A stretch of DNA of 64,000 bases from Polytrichum commune (GCA_950295325.1 OX485808.1:26866527-26930526); one strand, 5' to 3'; positions 48,871-61,382 are shown, counted from the first letter of the stretch. Made by a program: numbers and translations. Notes: a model not told the origin generated them from the sequence alone.

Positions 48871-49371
48871 GGGCCACTTCACACACAAGCCAAGAGCCGT
48901 GACCATGAAATTGTGAGAGCCCAAAGAAAGTGTCCTAAGGCCGTCCCAACACACCTCCAAATCATGTAGTGTGGTCACGGATCCTCAAGTGTAGTGTGGA
49001 GCCATATGTGACCGGGTCCTCAACCAAATGCTACTAGAATGGATTTCTATTTATGCCGGTCCTCAAACATGATAAAATTAAAATAAATCAATGGTTGTGA
49101 GCATTCGGAGTGCCATGGTCTGCCGGTTTTGTGTTAGGCCTACCTTCAAGAGATTGTTCTTGAAAATAGTCCAAGTGACCATGAAATATGATCCATTCGA
49201 TGCCATGTAGGAATCCATGTAGACTTTACATGCATCTTGCATTCACATACTCAGTTGGTCCCTCAAGCGTAGTGTGAAGTAGCGAACTTGGACCGGCTTC
49301 GCCTTTTCCACCAATGAGAGTGCTTGAAGTGTACTGGTCACGGGCTCTCAGTCTCGTGTGTGAAGTGGCCC
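48871..49371. mobile_element. PIF/Harbinger-like MITE, 501 bp
   Basis: Ends GGGCCACTTCACACACAAG (left) and, read inward, GGGCCACTTCACACACGAG (right), with a cgtgacc-like block inside each arm. Flanks are TAA and TTA, a 3-bp duplication with one mismatch. It resembles the MITE at 27885 in starting GGGCC followed by TTCACAC. Confidence 0.7.
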
Positions 49372-50378
49372 TTATTGTAGAGCAAAAGCAAGGCCCAACC
49401 ACTCCCTAAGTGATTGTTTAGAAATCTTGAGAATATACACATATTGAAGAGGGTGGGAAAACCAGCCATGAACACATGACTGGTCTACCAACCATTGGAG
49501 ATGACATGTGGGTCACATTAAGGGGGTAGGAAGCCCCGTTTACGAAGTCCCGTTAACGTTTAGTTTACAAAGCTCTCTTAAGAATGACTTTTAATGTGAG
49601 TACCACTTTTATAAAGTTGTGTTTTGACTCTAAACTTACTCATAATGGTGGAGAATCTCCAAATAAAACCCATGCATGTCACCGTTATGAGAGGTGCGTT
49701 TGAATATACAAGAGAATGTTTTTTGGACAATATAGAAAACATTGACTTATCATGCTCACTCATTCATTTATTCATCAAGACCCTCCGTCTCAAGGAATAT
49801 CTAAACATGTAGTCTTATATGGTTGTCTTCAATACTAGGGAATGTTGGATTTAATTCGGGCCAATAATTGATACACATTCACCAGTATCTCTACAAAATA
49901 CCTATTGTCTTCTCACAAATTAATGTGGTTACAAAATGTTGTTGTACTTATATAAGACATGGATTACATCTTCTATAGTGTTGTGGTTTGCATATATAAC
50001 CTATTCAGTGTTTAGGTGCTATAGATAATAATTCATATTATGTGTTATTTAAATTTTGTTATTATTAGTAGTAATCAACAATTTATAGTGAAGTCATTTG
50101 GAATCCTTTGTGAAAGTTTGAATCACATATATTTTCAATAAATTCATATTGGTCACTACTAGTTATTCACTTTAGCCTTACCCCCTCAGTTCCAAATCTA
50201 GTCCAGAGCTCCCTTGTGTCTATACTCCGTATTGCTTCCTTGGTTGCGGCGTTGTTCAGGAGCTGTGTGTGGACAACCATCGCACCCTAAACCCTAAACC
50301 TTGGTTTCAAAAAACTTGCCGCACCTAGGATCATGTAACAAGGTTATTAGGTAGACTACCTACACCCTGGTCCATGGC

Positions 50379-50627
50379 ATGTCATCCCATGCCCACTATG
50401 TGGTGCAATCCACCACTACACCATGTGCATTGGGCGACTACGTTTACAATGACATGGGTGTGGAAATGTGTGCGGATAGAGGTCCCCCTCAAGGGGATGA
50501 CGACATCTACCACACGACGGTCCATCAGTTGACGAGGGGCGAGTGGTTCACTGGACACATGGCTGTAGACATGCATAGGTTCGGGAAACCTATTGGGTCG
50601 CATAGAACCGGTCCGATCCAATTGTAA
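50379..50627 (+). CDS. ORF, 82 aa, unrecognised
   Basis: ATG to TAA in a locally GC-richer stretch, with a mixed amino-acid composition (MSSHAHYVVQSTTTPCALGD at the start, ending HRTGPIQL). No motif or family is recognised. The opposite strand is also open, which lowers confidence. It follows two CCCTAAA units near 50285. Confidence 0.2.
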   Translation: MSSHAHYVVQSTTTPCALGDYVYNDMGVEMCADRGPPQGDDDIYHTTVHQLTRGEWFTGHMAVDMHRFGKPIGSHRTGPIQL

Positions 50628-51113
50628 TGGGAAAGAAAAATGATATGCATGGAAAGGCAAAAGAGGGTGCCCAACGATGGTGGGCTTGACAACTGAGGAG
50701 CCCTAGAAAATGCACATGGTATGGTAGTGAATTGAAGACGTATGCTACTAGTAATGTGAAGGATTTTTGTGTGCGTCTTTGGGTGTCATGTACAATAGGT
50801 AAAAGAAAAAAAATTGTTGCATTCAAATGACTAAGCTTGTTTTAAAAGTTTGCCTTATGAAGCACATGTTAGATGCATGAAAATGATCCCAAAATGGTTA
50901 CAAAATGAGATTGTACATATGAGTGTAAGCAATGTCATTGTGACTTTTCTTCAAGTACTAGCATCAAGTTCCACAAATGAAAGTTCACATATGCTCCAAC
51001 ATTTTGCAATTATGCCTAGAATGGTCTAATCACTCATGATTCAAATGCACATGATCGCACTTTGGCTAGTTAGTATGTGCTTAAAATCCAATTAACACCC
51101 CAAACTACATTAA

Positions 51114-52303
51114 TATGTGCAATTAGGTTGCCTTCACAAACATATTGCATCTTTACCCATGCAAATTATTACCTTGGGTCAAAACCGTACCACAAAACCT
51201 CTAACCCTGTCAAGTTTATTTTATACAACAACATTTAATTTTTGTATTTTTTCAAACTATGGTAGTAAATATCCAAAGTACTTTGGGATGTCGATAAATA
51301 AGCATGCGATAGTAGGAAAGGGGGGGGGGGGGGTTAGCAGGTTTACCACGGAATGACAAGGTTGCGAATACACTCATGGTGCATGATTACGCAAGGTGTA
51401 GTCTCAATGCTATAACTATTTAATGAGAATGTAATATTCTACCAAGCAAAGTCATTTATGTTCTATAATATCCGAACAACCTATTCAACTTCATTTAGTG
51501 AAAAATGAACTCATGAGTAAGATGTTACTACACTGCATAACTCCGAATAGTTATACGCACTAATTTGGATAATTAGTGTAGTAGGAAAGGGGGGTAGTGG
51601 AGCACTTGCAAATGACAAGATCTCCAACTGATTCATTGTCATGACAACAATTGGTCAAACAACGACTCGTTTATTCATTTGTGGTTTGCCCAAAGTATAT
51701 TTGAGCTACATGCTTTCACATTCGGCTAATTATGTTCAAAATAACCGTGTATGAAATCAACTCATTCACCGAGTGCATTTTTCCACTCGGTTTGAAAAGT
51801 GCACTTGAAGAACAAGTTAATTTAAGATAGGGTCATTTTTGACACAATTGAGTAACATGGAAGTTTGTTACTCAAATATTTAGTATAGTGATCATCAATG
51901 TGACAAATGTCTATGCTTTATTTTCTACCTGACATAAGATAGTGTACTCCATATCATTTGAAACCCACTTAAATCTAATTCACATAAATTAAGACTTGTT
52001 GATGACTCATAGAAACTGTGCATACATCACTTGGACGTTGAGAAGTTATTCACAAGCCTTCACTAAGAAGGCTAACTACACTGATTTGTGCAATTAGGTT
52101 GCCCCATGCTCATATATCAACATTCCACATTATTTAAATAATTACTACAATAGTAAGAAAATCTAGTAACTACTAAAATTTATATTAAAGTTTGTGTACG
52201 GATGAATGAACAAAGTAATACATTTTTGTAATATGATTTTGACCCAAGGTAAGTGCATGGGTAAAGAGGCAACCTATTTGCAAAGGCAATCTAATTGAAC
52301 ATA
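51114..52303. mobile_element. Element with about 190-bp inverted terminal repeats
   Basis: Left arm (51114 to about 51310) and right arm (about 52108 to 52303) are diverged reverse complements over their length: tgcaattaggttgcc, ctttacccatgca, accttgggtcaaaa, then a ctatggtagtaaatat-like block. The arms flank about 800 bp with no long ORF. Long arms suggest a MULE or fold-back type; the target duplication could not be identified. Confidence 0.6.
51320..51333. repeat. Poly-G run
   Basis: Fourteen consecutive G. Runs of 9-12 G or C also occur near 9472, 15980 and 47107 and at 58490; length may be unreliable in sequencing. Confidence 0.8.
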
Positions 52304-52317
52304 CTAGTGCAATGAAT

Positions 52318-52532
52318 GTGGAGAACCGACCGCAAGTTATAGATGAACCAATTGAGTTTGAGGAAAATCTGGTTGAAGTTCAAGGCTTCAGGAAAATTGC
52401 CGACCATTTTAGACGAACCTATAAAATATACCTCAAATATACCTAAAGAAACACTGAAAGAACACAACATGTAACCAGTTGGACTTGGAAACACTAGAAT
52501 TTTGACCGATTATGCCCAAAATCCTCCCTAGA
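52318..52532 (-). repeat. CCGGTT-family repeat, copy D
   Basis: gagaaccgaccgcaagttat, a ccgaccattttagacgaa block and gaccgattatgccc match copy C; no SINE interrupts it here. Partial relatives lie at 33735-33812 (WRKY intron 2) and 62540-62605. Confidence 0.65.
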
Positions 52533-52654
52533 CACTTGTACAAGTGTACAAAGGTTAAGGAGGTCCAAGCACTTAACTATGTGATATATGTGATAATATA
52601 GTTATTTATAAAAAAATTGGCATGGTGTGGTGTCTAGGCTAAGGCTCCCATTTG

Positions 52655-52820
52655 TTTGTTTGTTTGTTTTGTTTTTGGAACATAAGAGGTGCTTGACCAA
52701 TTAGCTAGTTTTATGTCAAGTGAGAGACAATTTCACGGCCGGGAATCGAACCGCCAACCACTCCGTTTAGTTGGGTACCTTTCCACTATCATCCAGTAGT
52801 TTAAGGTCATCTCGGACCAT
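52655..52820 (-). mobile_element. tRNA-derived SINE with 16-bp target duplication
   Basis: On the minus strand: ggtccgagatgaccttaaac at the start, gatagtggaaaggtaccc (box A region), ggcggttcgattccc (box B), and a tail of CAAA repeats. The perfect direct repeat ctaaggctcccatttg lies at 52639-52654 and 52821-52836. The matching duplication and tail mark retroposition by a LINE-type machinery. Confidence 0.8.
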
Positions 52821-52837
52821 CTAAGGCTCCCATTTGA

Positions 52838-54060
52838 GCACCAAGAGTTACCAAGCTCAAATCTCGGGGCTCATGATCGAGCATGTTATAGTAATTCTTT
52901 GTGTCTCCATTGTGGACAATTAACTGAGACTGGAAAACTTTACCTAGTACAAAGCAAGGCAAACTACTCACCGAGCTTTTGAGTATTTTGAATAATTTTC
53001 ATTTTGAGAGGTTTGATTAGACACCCGACACCTTTTGGTTTGTAGGGGTCTAGCAATATATCGCGTCGAGGATGACACCACTTCGACATGACCAAGGCTA
53101 CACCCGCGTGGAATTTTGCACATGTTAAATGAACCATAACGGTGTCATTTCAATATCATTCCAGTGTCATGTAGACCCACCTTTCCTGGCAATGATGGGG
53201 CAACCTAATTGCCATATCGGTGCAGCTAGCCTCATAAGACAAGCGAGCATATAAGACACAACATACCTTAGCATCTCAGCACTTGTAGTAGATGTGCATT
53301 GATCATCATTGCCAATTTATTGCATTTAATGGCCCAAACCATTAAACACATTTGATTCGGTGTGACACATTGAGAGAGCCGACACATGCATTGTAACACG
53401 GTGCACACATACGTTTCATTCTCCATAGAATGTGGCAAACAGATGGATTAATATTAATGAAAAGAAAGCCAAGACACCAACAACGCACTAACATACAACA
53501 TGATAGCCAAAGTCGTTTTATTGGCAATGTGCCAACTAAAATATTGTAAAGGCCGAATCTAGATTGACCGATAATAATAATAATAACATGTGTATCACGA
53601 GTCTATCTCAAAACATCGACATATGATATATATGTATATATAAGTCTGCCAAGCTAGCATGTAATCGGGTATAGGTACCAAGGATACATTTAAAAATTGG
53701 TGAGCTTACATAAGAGCAACAAAGTACTACCCTCCGATTATTTATACTCCACGGTCACCTTCTTGGTATTTGTGACCAAATGACTCCCCAACTTCTAAGT
53801 TGGAAACGTAAACCATTGTACACATGAAGATAAGCTTATTGTGGAAAGTCCACTTCTTTTAAAAGAATCGTAGAGAAATGGTAAACCATGGTGATGTCAA
53901 AGAGTGGTAGGCAAGTGTGAAGAGGTTCGAGGTTTGTAGTCTACCTTGTATTATTGCGCACATGTGACAAAACAACATGGGATGAGAGGAAAACCACCTC
54001 TAAGTTTTCTACGGTCTAGGAGACAAGACTACAACTTTGTCTTTTTCATTAAGGACTTTC
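52838..54060. other. Intergenic, no gene seen
   Basis: Only short frames and an ATA-type microsatellite near 53570. Confidence 0.45.
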
Positions 54061-54396
54061 TCAAGGGAGATAGCTAGGCCAACAACGGTTTCCCTTCCAC
54101 CTAACGGCCTTCATGGTTCCCATGAGTTCCCGACCGCGTTCTCGGCAAGTTCGGTGCACGTCCCTATTACCCGACGCGGCAACTTGTGCAACTCCACCTA
54201 ACACTAATACGATGCCTAAAATGGAGTTTACGAGTTCATTTTTGGATCCTACCATAGGGGTCTCTAACAAACTTGCAAAAGCACACATGCACAAATACAC
54301 CCCCATTAAACTATCTCTTGCATTTTGCACAGCAGTAATTGTAGATAATTTTATAGTGTCGGCACTTCCTGGAAAGTAGAAACTACGTGCGGTCAA
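54061..54396 (-). pseudogene. Unrecognised 111-codon frame, faint DUF599-like look
   Basis: An open minus-strand frame ending just before the Tc1 element, without a clear ATG at its start. It contains AVQNARDSLMG, GSKNELVNSI and a hydrophobic ILGIVLVLGGVAQVAA segment. The AVQ-x-x-R-x-SLM pattern followed by hydrophobic stretches recalls plant DUF599 membrane proteins, but the match is from memory and weak. Flanking exons were not found. Confidence 0.25.
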
Positions 54397-54420
54397 GGAT
54401 AGAGTCTCTCTAAATAATTA

Positions 54421-56011
54421 CACAATTATGAGCAAAACTAAGTACACTTTGAACATACTCATCTTCAACAGACAACCACGAACAATTCACATGCTTTTTT
54501 TCATATTTGAAAATTGGATATGATATTGCATAGACTTGTGCACATGTATGCAAATTTTCACATTAGATTAATAGTAAGAAAGTACGTTGCAAAGCCAAAT
54601 GAGAAACTTCATACATATACTCAGCTTTGTTCAAGTTGCCTACAAAATCTTTAGTAAGTGGTCGAGTGATCCCTACTCTTCAACACATCGTCAATTCTTC
54701 ATGGCATACTCTCATAAAGCGCCATGTAATCATGTTCAGTGAAATTGGGATACACCAAACACACGCGCTCCCACAATTTTCGGATACCTCTTGGAGGTGT
54801 CCTAAATTTGTTCAAGGCGTCGTTTGAGAAGTGCCCAGAAGTGTTCAATGGGATTCAAATTCAGAGATTGTGCAGGCCTAGGAAGGAGTTGAAATGAATG
54901 TGATGCCAACCGTTCATGTACGATCTTGCTCGTGTGCTTGGGATCATTATCATGTTGAAAGACCAACCTACTTGGATCCACGTTGTAATTCTTGTATAGT
55001 GGACCACAAGAAATTTTCTAGAATAAATTTGTACAAATGCCTATCCATCCTACCTTCAATTTTGTACCATGCTTCTAGCCCAAAAGTTGGCATGCATCCC
55101 CAAATCATCACCGACCTGCCACCATGCTTCACAGTCTGATGGACATGTTGAGGTCCAACGCGTTTGCCATCTCCAATCCAACACTGTCACCTATCATATG
55201 AGTTTAAACCTATATATCTTTGTTTCATCGCTGAAAATTACGTGTTTTCAATCATCAATGGTCCAATTCTCATACCTTTGAGCAAACCTCAGGCATGCAA
55301 GAACATGATTACAACTCAAAAAAAAATCCTTTGCTGCACTTATGCACCCAATCCAACCTTTCTCAAAGCACGCCTCATAGTTCTGTCAGACAACAATTTA
55401 CATGTTTCAGATTGAAATTGCTTTGTTGTCGCAAATGCAGTTCCAAGTCGACCTTCAGTAACAAAAGTGACACAATGCCTCTTCTCTTGGTCTACAAGAA
55501 GCTTTGGACGCCCTACTATTTGTTTCTCAATCTCGTCCCCTACATCTTTCCTTAGATGCGCTACAAGAAATTGGCTCATGCCCACTAAAGCAGCAACTTT
55601 GCAAGTATAAACATTGTTTCTAAATTGCACCAAAAGCTTGGTGCTCCTGTTCTTGAGACAACAGAGGCATATGGCTACAAACGATTCTACAAGACTCACG
55701 TACTATGGAACCAAGGCTACACAATGCACCAAAAATCTCACGACATTCTCAACTACGCAATGCACATAGAAATGTCGATGTTGGAAGAGTGGTGGCAAAC
55801 AAAAGCGAGTATTGTAATCCTAATGACTTCAACCTTTCCTATTTTAGAAACCCTAAATCCTTTTCGTTTTTTCATTTTCACATTTATGCAATTGATTACT
55901 TGGACTCTTGTTGTGATCACTTCATCACTTTGTTTTCTTATTTGAATCGGCTAACAATGGGAGTTGAAGTTGAGTTTGTGTACAAAGTACTCAGTTTTAT
56001 TCGTGATTGTA
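54421..56011 (-). mobile_element. Tc1-like DD34E transposon, decayed, 1.59 kb
   Basis: The ends form inverted repeats of about 50 bp: left cacaattatgagcaaaacta and right, read inward, tacaatcacgaataaaactg, both followed by agtac and a ctcatcttcaac-like block. TA precedes the left end; the right flank has a one-base difference. The transposase reads leftward on the minus strand. Length is typical of Tc1 elements. Confidence 0.8.
54640..55699 (-). pseudogene. Tc1-type DD34E transposase remnant
   Basis: The N-terminal part (55699-55340) is an open frame with two helix-turn-helix-like segments and the GRPKLLVDQEKRH linker, ending in SDRTMRRALRKVGLGA, as in Tc1 families. Downstream, over several frames, are IFSDET (first Asp, 55227-55229), VKHGGRSVMIWGCM, FQHDNDPKHT (second Asp, 54949-54951) and NLNPIEHFWALLKRRL (Glu, 54844-54846). 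Exactly 34 residues separate the second Asp and the Glu, so the type is DD34E. Stops (for instance within the segment before SDET) and frameshifts have killed it. Confidence 0.85.
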
Positions 56012-56501
56012 TCAAAAAATTGAAGTGCTTCCAAGATAGAACATGCCCCACACAATATGTGACTTTGAGTTCTGAATAATGTAAGGTGTCATGGATTCTA
56101 TGAAATTAGGCTTATTTTATTTCTAAGATATCGTGGTATAATTTTTTTGCAAAAGGATTATAGTGGTATACATTCCCCTATCTTGTCCATAGTAGATGAA
56201 AATTTGTCAATGGATGAAACAAATGGTTGCAGAACATTGGATGATGGGTTTAGATAAGCATCGTGGGAAAGATTGGTTTTGGTCATGGCATTGGATTATG
56301 AGAGTTGGTGTTTTGTTGGCATCTTCAAATTGTATTCCTTTTAACAGTTGAGTGTTGGCACACTTGTATTTTTGCTTTCTCACATGAATAAAAATGTAGT
56401 AGGATTTCCATCACTCTACTTGGGGATACCATCCGTTTGTGTTTCCGCAATAAATACAATTCATGTTGCTCTTGAGTGTGTATCAATTTTGTGCATGTAT
56501 G

Positions 56502-56590
56502 AGTGCAAGCATGGTAGAGTATTGAACTCTCGATCCTTGCACATGATTCATTTTTCAACCCATTTTTCATCAAAAAATTGAAACTATGCT
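56502..56590. repeat. Partial third copy of the 14.7-kb element
   Basis: The stretch gagtgcaagcatggtagagt, then actctcgatccttgcacatg, matches the left end of the copy at 14701; similarity fades after about 90 bp. Confidence 0.5.
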
Positions 56591-57465
56591 TTAAAAAAAT
56601 TCAATAGCAGTAAAAGTCATTTGTGCCTAAAAGCTCAAATCCATGGGTATTTTGCGCCTAAAAGTTCCATATCTAAGGATGCGGTTGACAATCTTCATTT
56701 CCAAATTGGCTTCTATGGGATGAACGTGTGTGCATGTGTTTCCAACTCGTGACTCAAACTCCTACAGAAAACCAAATCGACGACTCTGGAAGGGCTTTCT
56801 TATGATGAGTCACATTGTGATCGCCATTAAAGCTTAGTTCCCACTTTGTTTATTTGAAGCCATATCTTTACAAATGTCATGTTACACTTGATTCCGAAAT
56901 ATCTTAAGAAAAGTGAGCCCTGCGGATCGAGCTGCACTTTTCCTCTTATATTTGATCCTTCAGTGCTTTTTCTTCTTTATTTAGCCTGCCAAAGGAGGGC
57001 CTTCTTCCTATTCAAAAATCATGTTTAAATTCACGCATTTCTACACAAACTTATATAAGTATGTAGCAAAAAGAAAATGTGAAAAATCAGCCGAATCGAT
57101 GCATGTTAGCTCGTCTAGCTAGTTGACCTCCCGGGTCAACTTTTCTTTTCTTTTCTAAATATAGAAAGAAGACTTTTGTAGATTTGGTTTAAGAGCGGAC
57201 TTGGCCAGTTGACTTTATATTACTAGGCAACGTGTGTCGAGTGCTTAGATTTTCCCGATAAACTAATACAATCAACAAGTGGAATAGGTTTGCAAAAAGG
57301 GATTGTTTATACCCAAGGACAACTGGCCTCTCAGTTCGGTCGTGTTTACATTGACAGCCTTGCATTACCCAATCTACACAAAACTACGTGCAATCTATTT
57401 CACCAGAATTCAACAAAATGGAAGGGAAAAAAAACAAAAAAATTAAGGCCTCTTATGTTGTAGGC

Positions 57466-57804
57466 CCTGGGCTAGATCACATCTTCATTCGGCTGGGCTC
57501 CACCCCTCTCATGCCTTCTTCCTGTCCGCACTTGCATGGGAACTCTTATCCGATGGGTACCAATGTGACAATACCCGGTCACTTAAGCCATTGAGCTTCT
57601 TTGGCATATGAAAGAACTTCATCAATTAACTTGGGAATAATAAAAGCGATGTCACTTTGAATATTTGAGATTTTGACCAGGTATTGTCACATTCGTTCCC
57701 AACGAGGAAGAGTTCCCATCCAAGTGCAGGCAGGAAGACCGGACAGTGAAGGAGGCGTTGGAAGGGCGGGGCCCAACCAAATGAAGATGTGATCTAGCCC
57801 GGGG
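57466..57804. repeat. Inverted repeat with about 120-bp arms
   Basis: Arm 57466-57582 (gggctagatcacatcttcat, then gcacttgcatgggaactctt, ending aatgtgacaataccc) is the diverged reverse complement of 57673-57804, with a 90-bp spacer. The open frames across it are side effects of the structure. Confidence 0.6.
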
Positions 57805-57984
57805 AGTGTTGTAGTGGCGTCTGATACACCCGAGGTCTACCGCTGCCAATGCCAAGCCCCCATAAGCCAAGTCTAGCAAAATTGGGAAGGTATATTGGTA
57901 CAACAGAGGTTGAGAAGCCACTGTAATTTTTTTTTTTAAAATACAAATAAAATGAAAAAAATCTAGAACACAACATTTTTCATA

Positions 57985-58070
57985 TTCACGTTCAAATTGA
58001 ACGTGAAGAATATTTTGTGGAATATTGTCACTCCCACAAAACACTCTTATGAATCTAAATAATGTTATGA
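57985..58070. repeat. Half copy of the 12.4-kb hairpin MITE
   Basis: The stretch gaatattttgtggaatattg, a tcactcccacaaaacactc block and taaataatgttatg match the right arm of the element at 12409-12577. On its left is a short palindrome (attcacgttcaa and its complement) instead of the other full arm. Confidence 0.55.
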
Positions 58071-60383
58071 AAACCTTTGCATTGAATTTATTTGAGGTTT
58101 TGAAGGGGAGGAGGGGAGTTCGACCATCACTTGAGTACATTTTGGCAACTCGACATGCCAGGATGCACTTGACATCCCATGCACCTTCCACCAAAATGAG
58201 CGTTGCCCTTGAATGTAGAGAATTAACAAATATATCGCATTGCGAAGCCGGGTACATCTAGCTTTTGAGGTTTAGAGTGCTCCTCTTATGGAGATATGTT
58301 GGATTGCAACGCCAACAAATTTCCAACTTATTATTGTAATACTTGGCCTTTCTAATAACATTGTTGCAATCTAGGGGTTCAATTGTTTGGGACAATGTCA
58401 ACCACACTTGAATCTAGGATTTGGCAACGTTTGAGTCGTCATGTACAATTCCAACATCTAGAGATACAAATCAATCCATCATCAATCCCCCCCCCACCCA
58501 AACAAACAAATAAATAAATAAATCTCAATATTGTGTATTGTTCACATAAAACAATTGAGCAATGGTATAGATTACACTCAGACAATGAGGAGCGGAGTTC
58601 ATATTTGCAAATTGTGAACATTGGGTTGTGGGCAACTGCTATGAACAATTTAATCCTTGGAATAAGAATCCTAAACCTAATTTTAATCCTTGAGGGAATT
58701 GTGAAGGCCATTTTGAGCAACATGGGACCCATCATCAAGTTGTCACCAAGTTCTCCACAATCCCTTGAGGTGGTGTCTAGGTAGGAGAATCACATGAGAC
58801 GAGGAAGCAAGTGTGTTTTCCAAGACAACCTCCTAGGTTTGTAATAACAACAATGTCAAAGGGGAGGAAGAGTAAGGAGTGAGCCCCGGTAGGATCAATC
58901 CACAAGTGGCTTGCCTAAGTACGGTGAGAGTCATTCTCCTGTCATCTTTCACTTTGGTGATTCAAATAGTGTGATGCAAGGATTTTAATGAGAGTATGGT
59001 GGTAGTGGGAATTTTGTCTGTTGTAATCTCGGATCTTGGTTGAGGTAGTTTGTTGTCTGAGCATGAAGATGTCAAGAAGATTGTGCCTAGAGGTCTCTAT
59101 GATGCACTACAGGATGTGTCTTTGGGTTTGATGGTGATATCAAGGAGGAAACATGGCTCCAAACATTGCAACAATCATGTGCTCTTTTGAAAGACTGCCA
59201 TAGTTTCATTCTTTTGAGCAATTTGGTGTTCATTATGGAGTAACACCCATTGGTAAGGTAGATTTGGTGTTAGAGTGCAACGCAAGTGGTAGTCATCGTA
59301 GGTTGTGCATGAGGATTTGGTAATTGGAAAAAAAATTCTACAATCTCACACAATGTTGGGATGATCATTCTGATAAGATTGATCCAAGTGCAATAGATTT
59401 TGGAACAAGATTACTAAGAAGGCAATATGAATAGATAATATTGCTATTCCATGATTATATATTGAAATGCATGATTGCATGATTAAAACCTTTTCCTTGT
59501 AAGTGCACTCTTTTGAGTGTGTGGGTGTCCCATTTTTTATTGCCAATCTCATGCTTCACAAAGTTCTTGGAACCAAATTTTGCTCAATGTTTTCCTTGCC
59601 TCGTTGGTGTTGGATTCTAGACACTTGGTGTTGGTTCATGAAAGTTTCATCTTATTTGACTTTACAAGTTTGGCCTTTAAAAGTCAAAAGGTGTTTTATA
59701 AGTGATTAGATGACTTACGATGAAAGCTTGTTATTCATTCTCAAGTGTGGTTTACACTAGGGAATGTCTTTATTACAAATTACTTAAAGATCACATCAAT
59801 ACCATCTATGGTTGATGAGATGAGGTAGTTTGTTTGTCTTGGTTATATCTTTGGCACTAAAAGATTTAAAGTGTTGATCGTACTTTTTGATTGTCTTCTT
59901 TTGAATCCTTTTTAGAATGAATTGAGCATAATATCACAAGTCTAGAAGAGTATCACTCAACAAGGATATCAAATGGAAGAGTGGGAATTATCACATATGA
60001 GCATACCTCTCATCCATCCAACTTAAAAACATGACCCCTATAAGTTTGTGGCTGCTATATCGCATATGACTTGGACTAGACTAAATCACGCTCTTTAAAG
60101 CTAATTTCAGTTTAAGATAAATAAAAAAATAGCAATCATGCCATTCCATGGCTTTTCTATGGGATGAGTGAGAGATATGCTTAGTGTTCAAGATTGAAAC
60201 CCTCATGTGAGTTTCATTTTAAAAGGCTTACAAATTTCAACCCTTCAGTTAAAGGGCTTGTTCAAATCCAAGACATCAATCCAAGAATATAGAATTTTTT
60301 TTTAAAAAAAAAAAAAAACTCATACTAAACTTGTGCATGAATTATGTGGTACATGCTTATAGTACAATGTGAACAATTAAGAA
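58071..60383. other. Intergenic, downstream of the hAT fragment
   Basis: Short frames only; an A/T homopolymer pair near 60295-60320. Confidence 0.45.
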
Positions 60384-60925
60384 TCAACCATCTAAATCCA
60401 CTTCATGTAGTGACAATGCCCTACGCTTGTTGGTTTTTGTGGCAGTTTTCCAAGATTCAAAAATGCCATTCCAATCCATGAATTCAACTCCAAACCCATC
60501 TAGATTTACCCTTATTAAAGCATCTTGTGTGTCAAGGTTGAGTCTAGTTCTCTTTTTGAACTTGACCCAATTCTGCTTCAAAAAACCACACTCACAAACA
60601 ACAGTGTTAGTTGGGATCACAAGTATGGCTTGTCATAGCGACATTAGAGTTGGCCAATTAATCATGAACTCATGGTCATTGCCACAAAAAACCCAAGCTT
60701 CATGCATACCTCGGTGTTCACAAACAAAAGACAACATCTCCATGAATCCTAGTAACTCTGCATTGCATTGATTGACAAGGTCATCTCTCCAACATAAATG
60801 TGTTACCAACCAGTTCAGCCATTGCTTGGTTAATGTACCTCTATCCAATTCATCTACGGGATAGTGCTTCGGGCTAAAATGCTTGGCCACATTGAATAAC
60901 GTCTCGTAGTTAGTTCTATCTATGC
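60384..60925 (-). pseudogene. hAT-type transposase, C-terminal part with one in-frame stop
   Basis: One frame runs through this stretch. It begins TNYETLFNVAKHFSPKHY, passes WPTLMSL, then TGA (60635-60633) where a Trp codon would fit, then QAILVIPTNTVVCECGF and a segment with RTRLNLDTQDALIRVNLDG. This pattern (xVPTSTAxCERGFS, then RNRL and LDALMRI) is the hAT dimerisation region as seen in ZNF862-like hAT genes. The BED finger and catalytic half are not found upstream. Confidence 0.65.
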
Positions 60926-61382
60926 ATGTTCAACATTCTCTTGAACTCTGATACTACAAAATCCTTTAGCATGGTTACTTAAATAAACCCAGACCCTCTA
61001 ACCCTTATAACCATCATTGATGCATGTTTACAAGTGCCCATCAAAGGACGATCCACAACATAGCAATAGCGTTTGATCAAATTACACGGTGAAGAAAGCA
61101 TCCTTACAAGCATCCTTACAACTGTTGATCCTCCCCTCCTACTACTACTGCTAATACTCCACCACATTCGCCCTCACCCCAAATAATTCCAAGCTGATCT
61201 CCGAACCTCCATCCCAAAACTAATAGAGCAGATTAAGCAGATACTCATACAACTACCCATCTGAACCTAGTTCTAGATTCCACCTCAAACAAGAAAGCCT
61301 TGAATTTGGAAACTCCTAGATCTAGTTCCCGATTTCAGTCCTTGCATTAGCAGTTGAGCATTTAGGCTTGTGGTAATCCACT

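Noticed and set aside
55705-56079. 124-codon plus-strand ORF
   Set aside because: Covers the right terminal repeat region of the Tc1 element on the opposite strand and has no motif.
57652-58257. 201-codon minus-strand ORF
   Set aside because: It crosses one arm of an inverted repeat and a half MITE, and has no recognisable domain; it is most likely open by chance.
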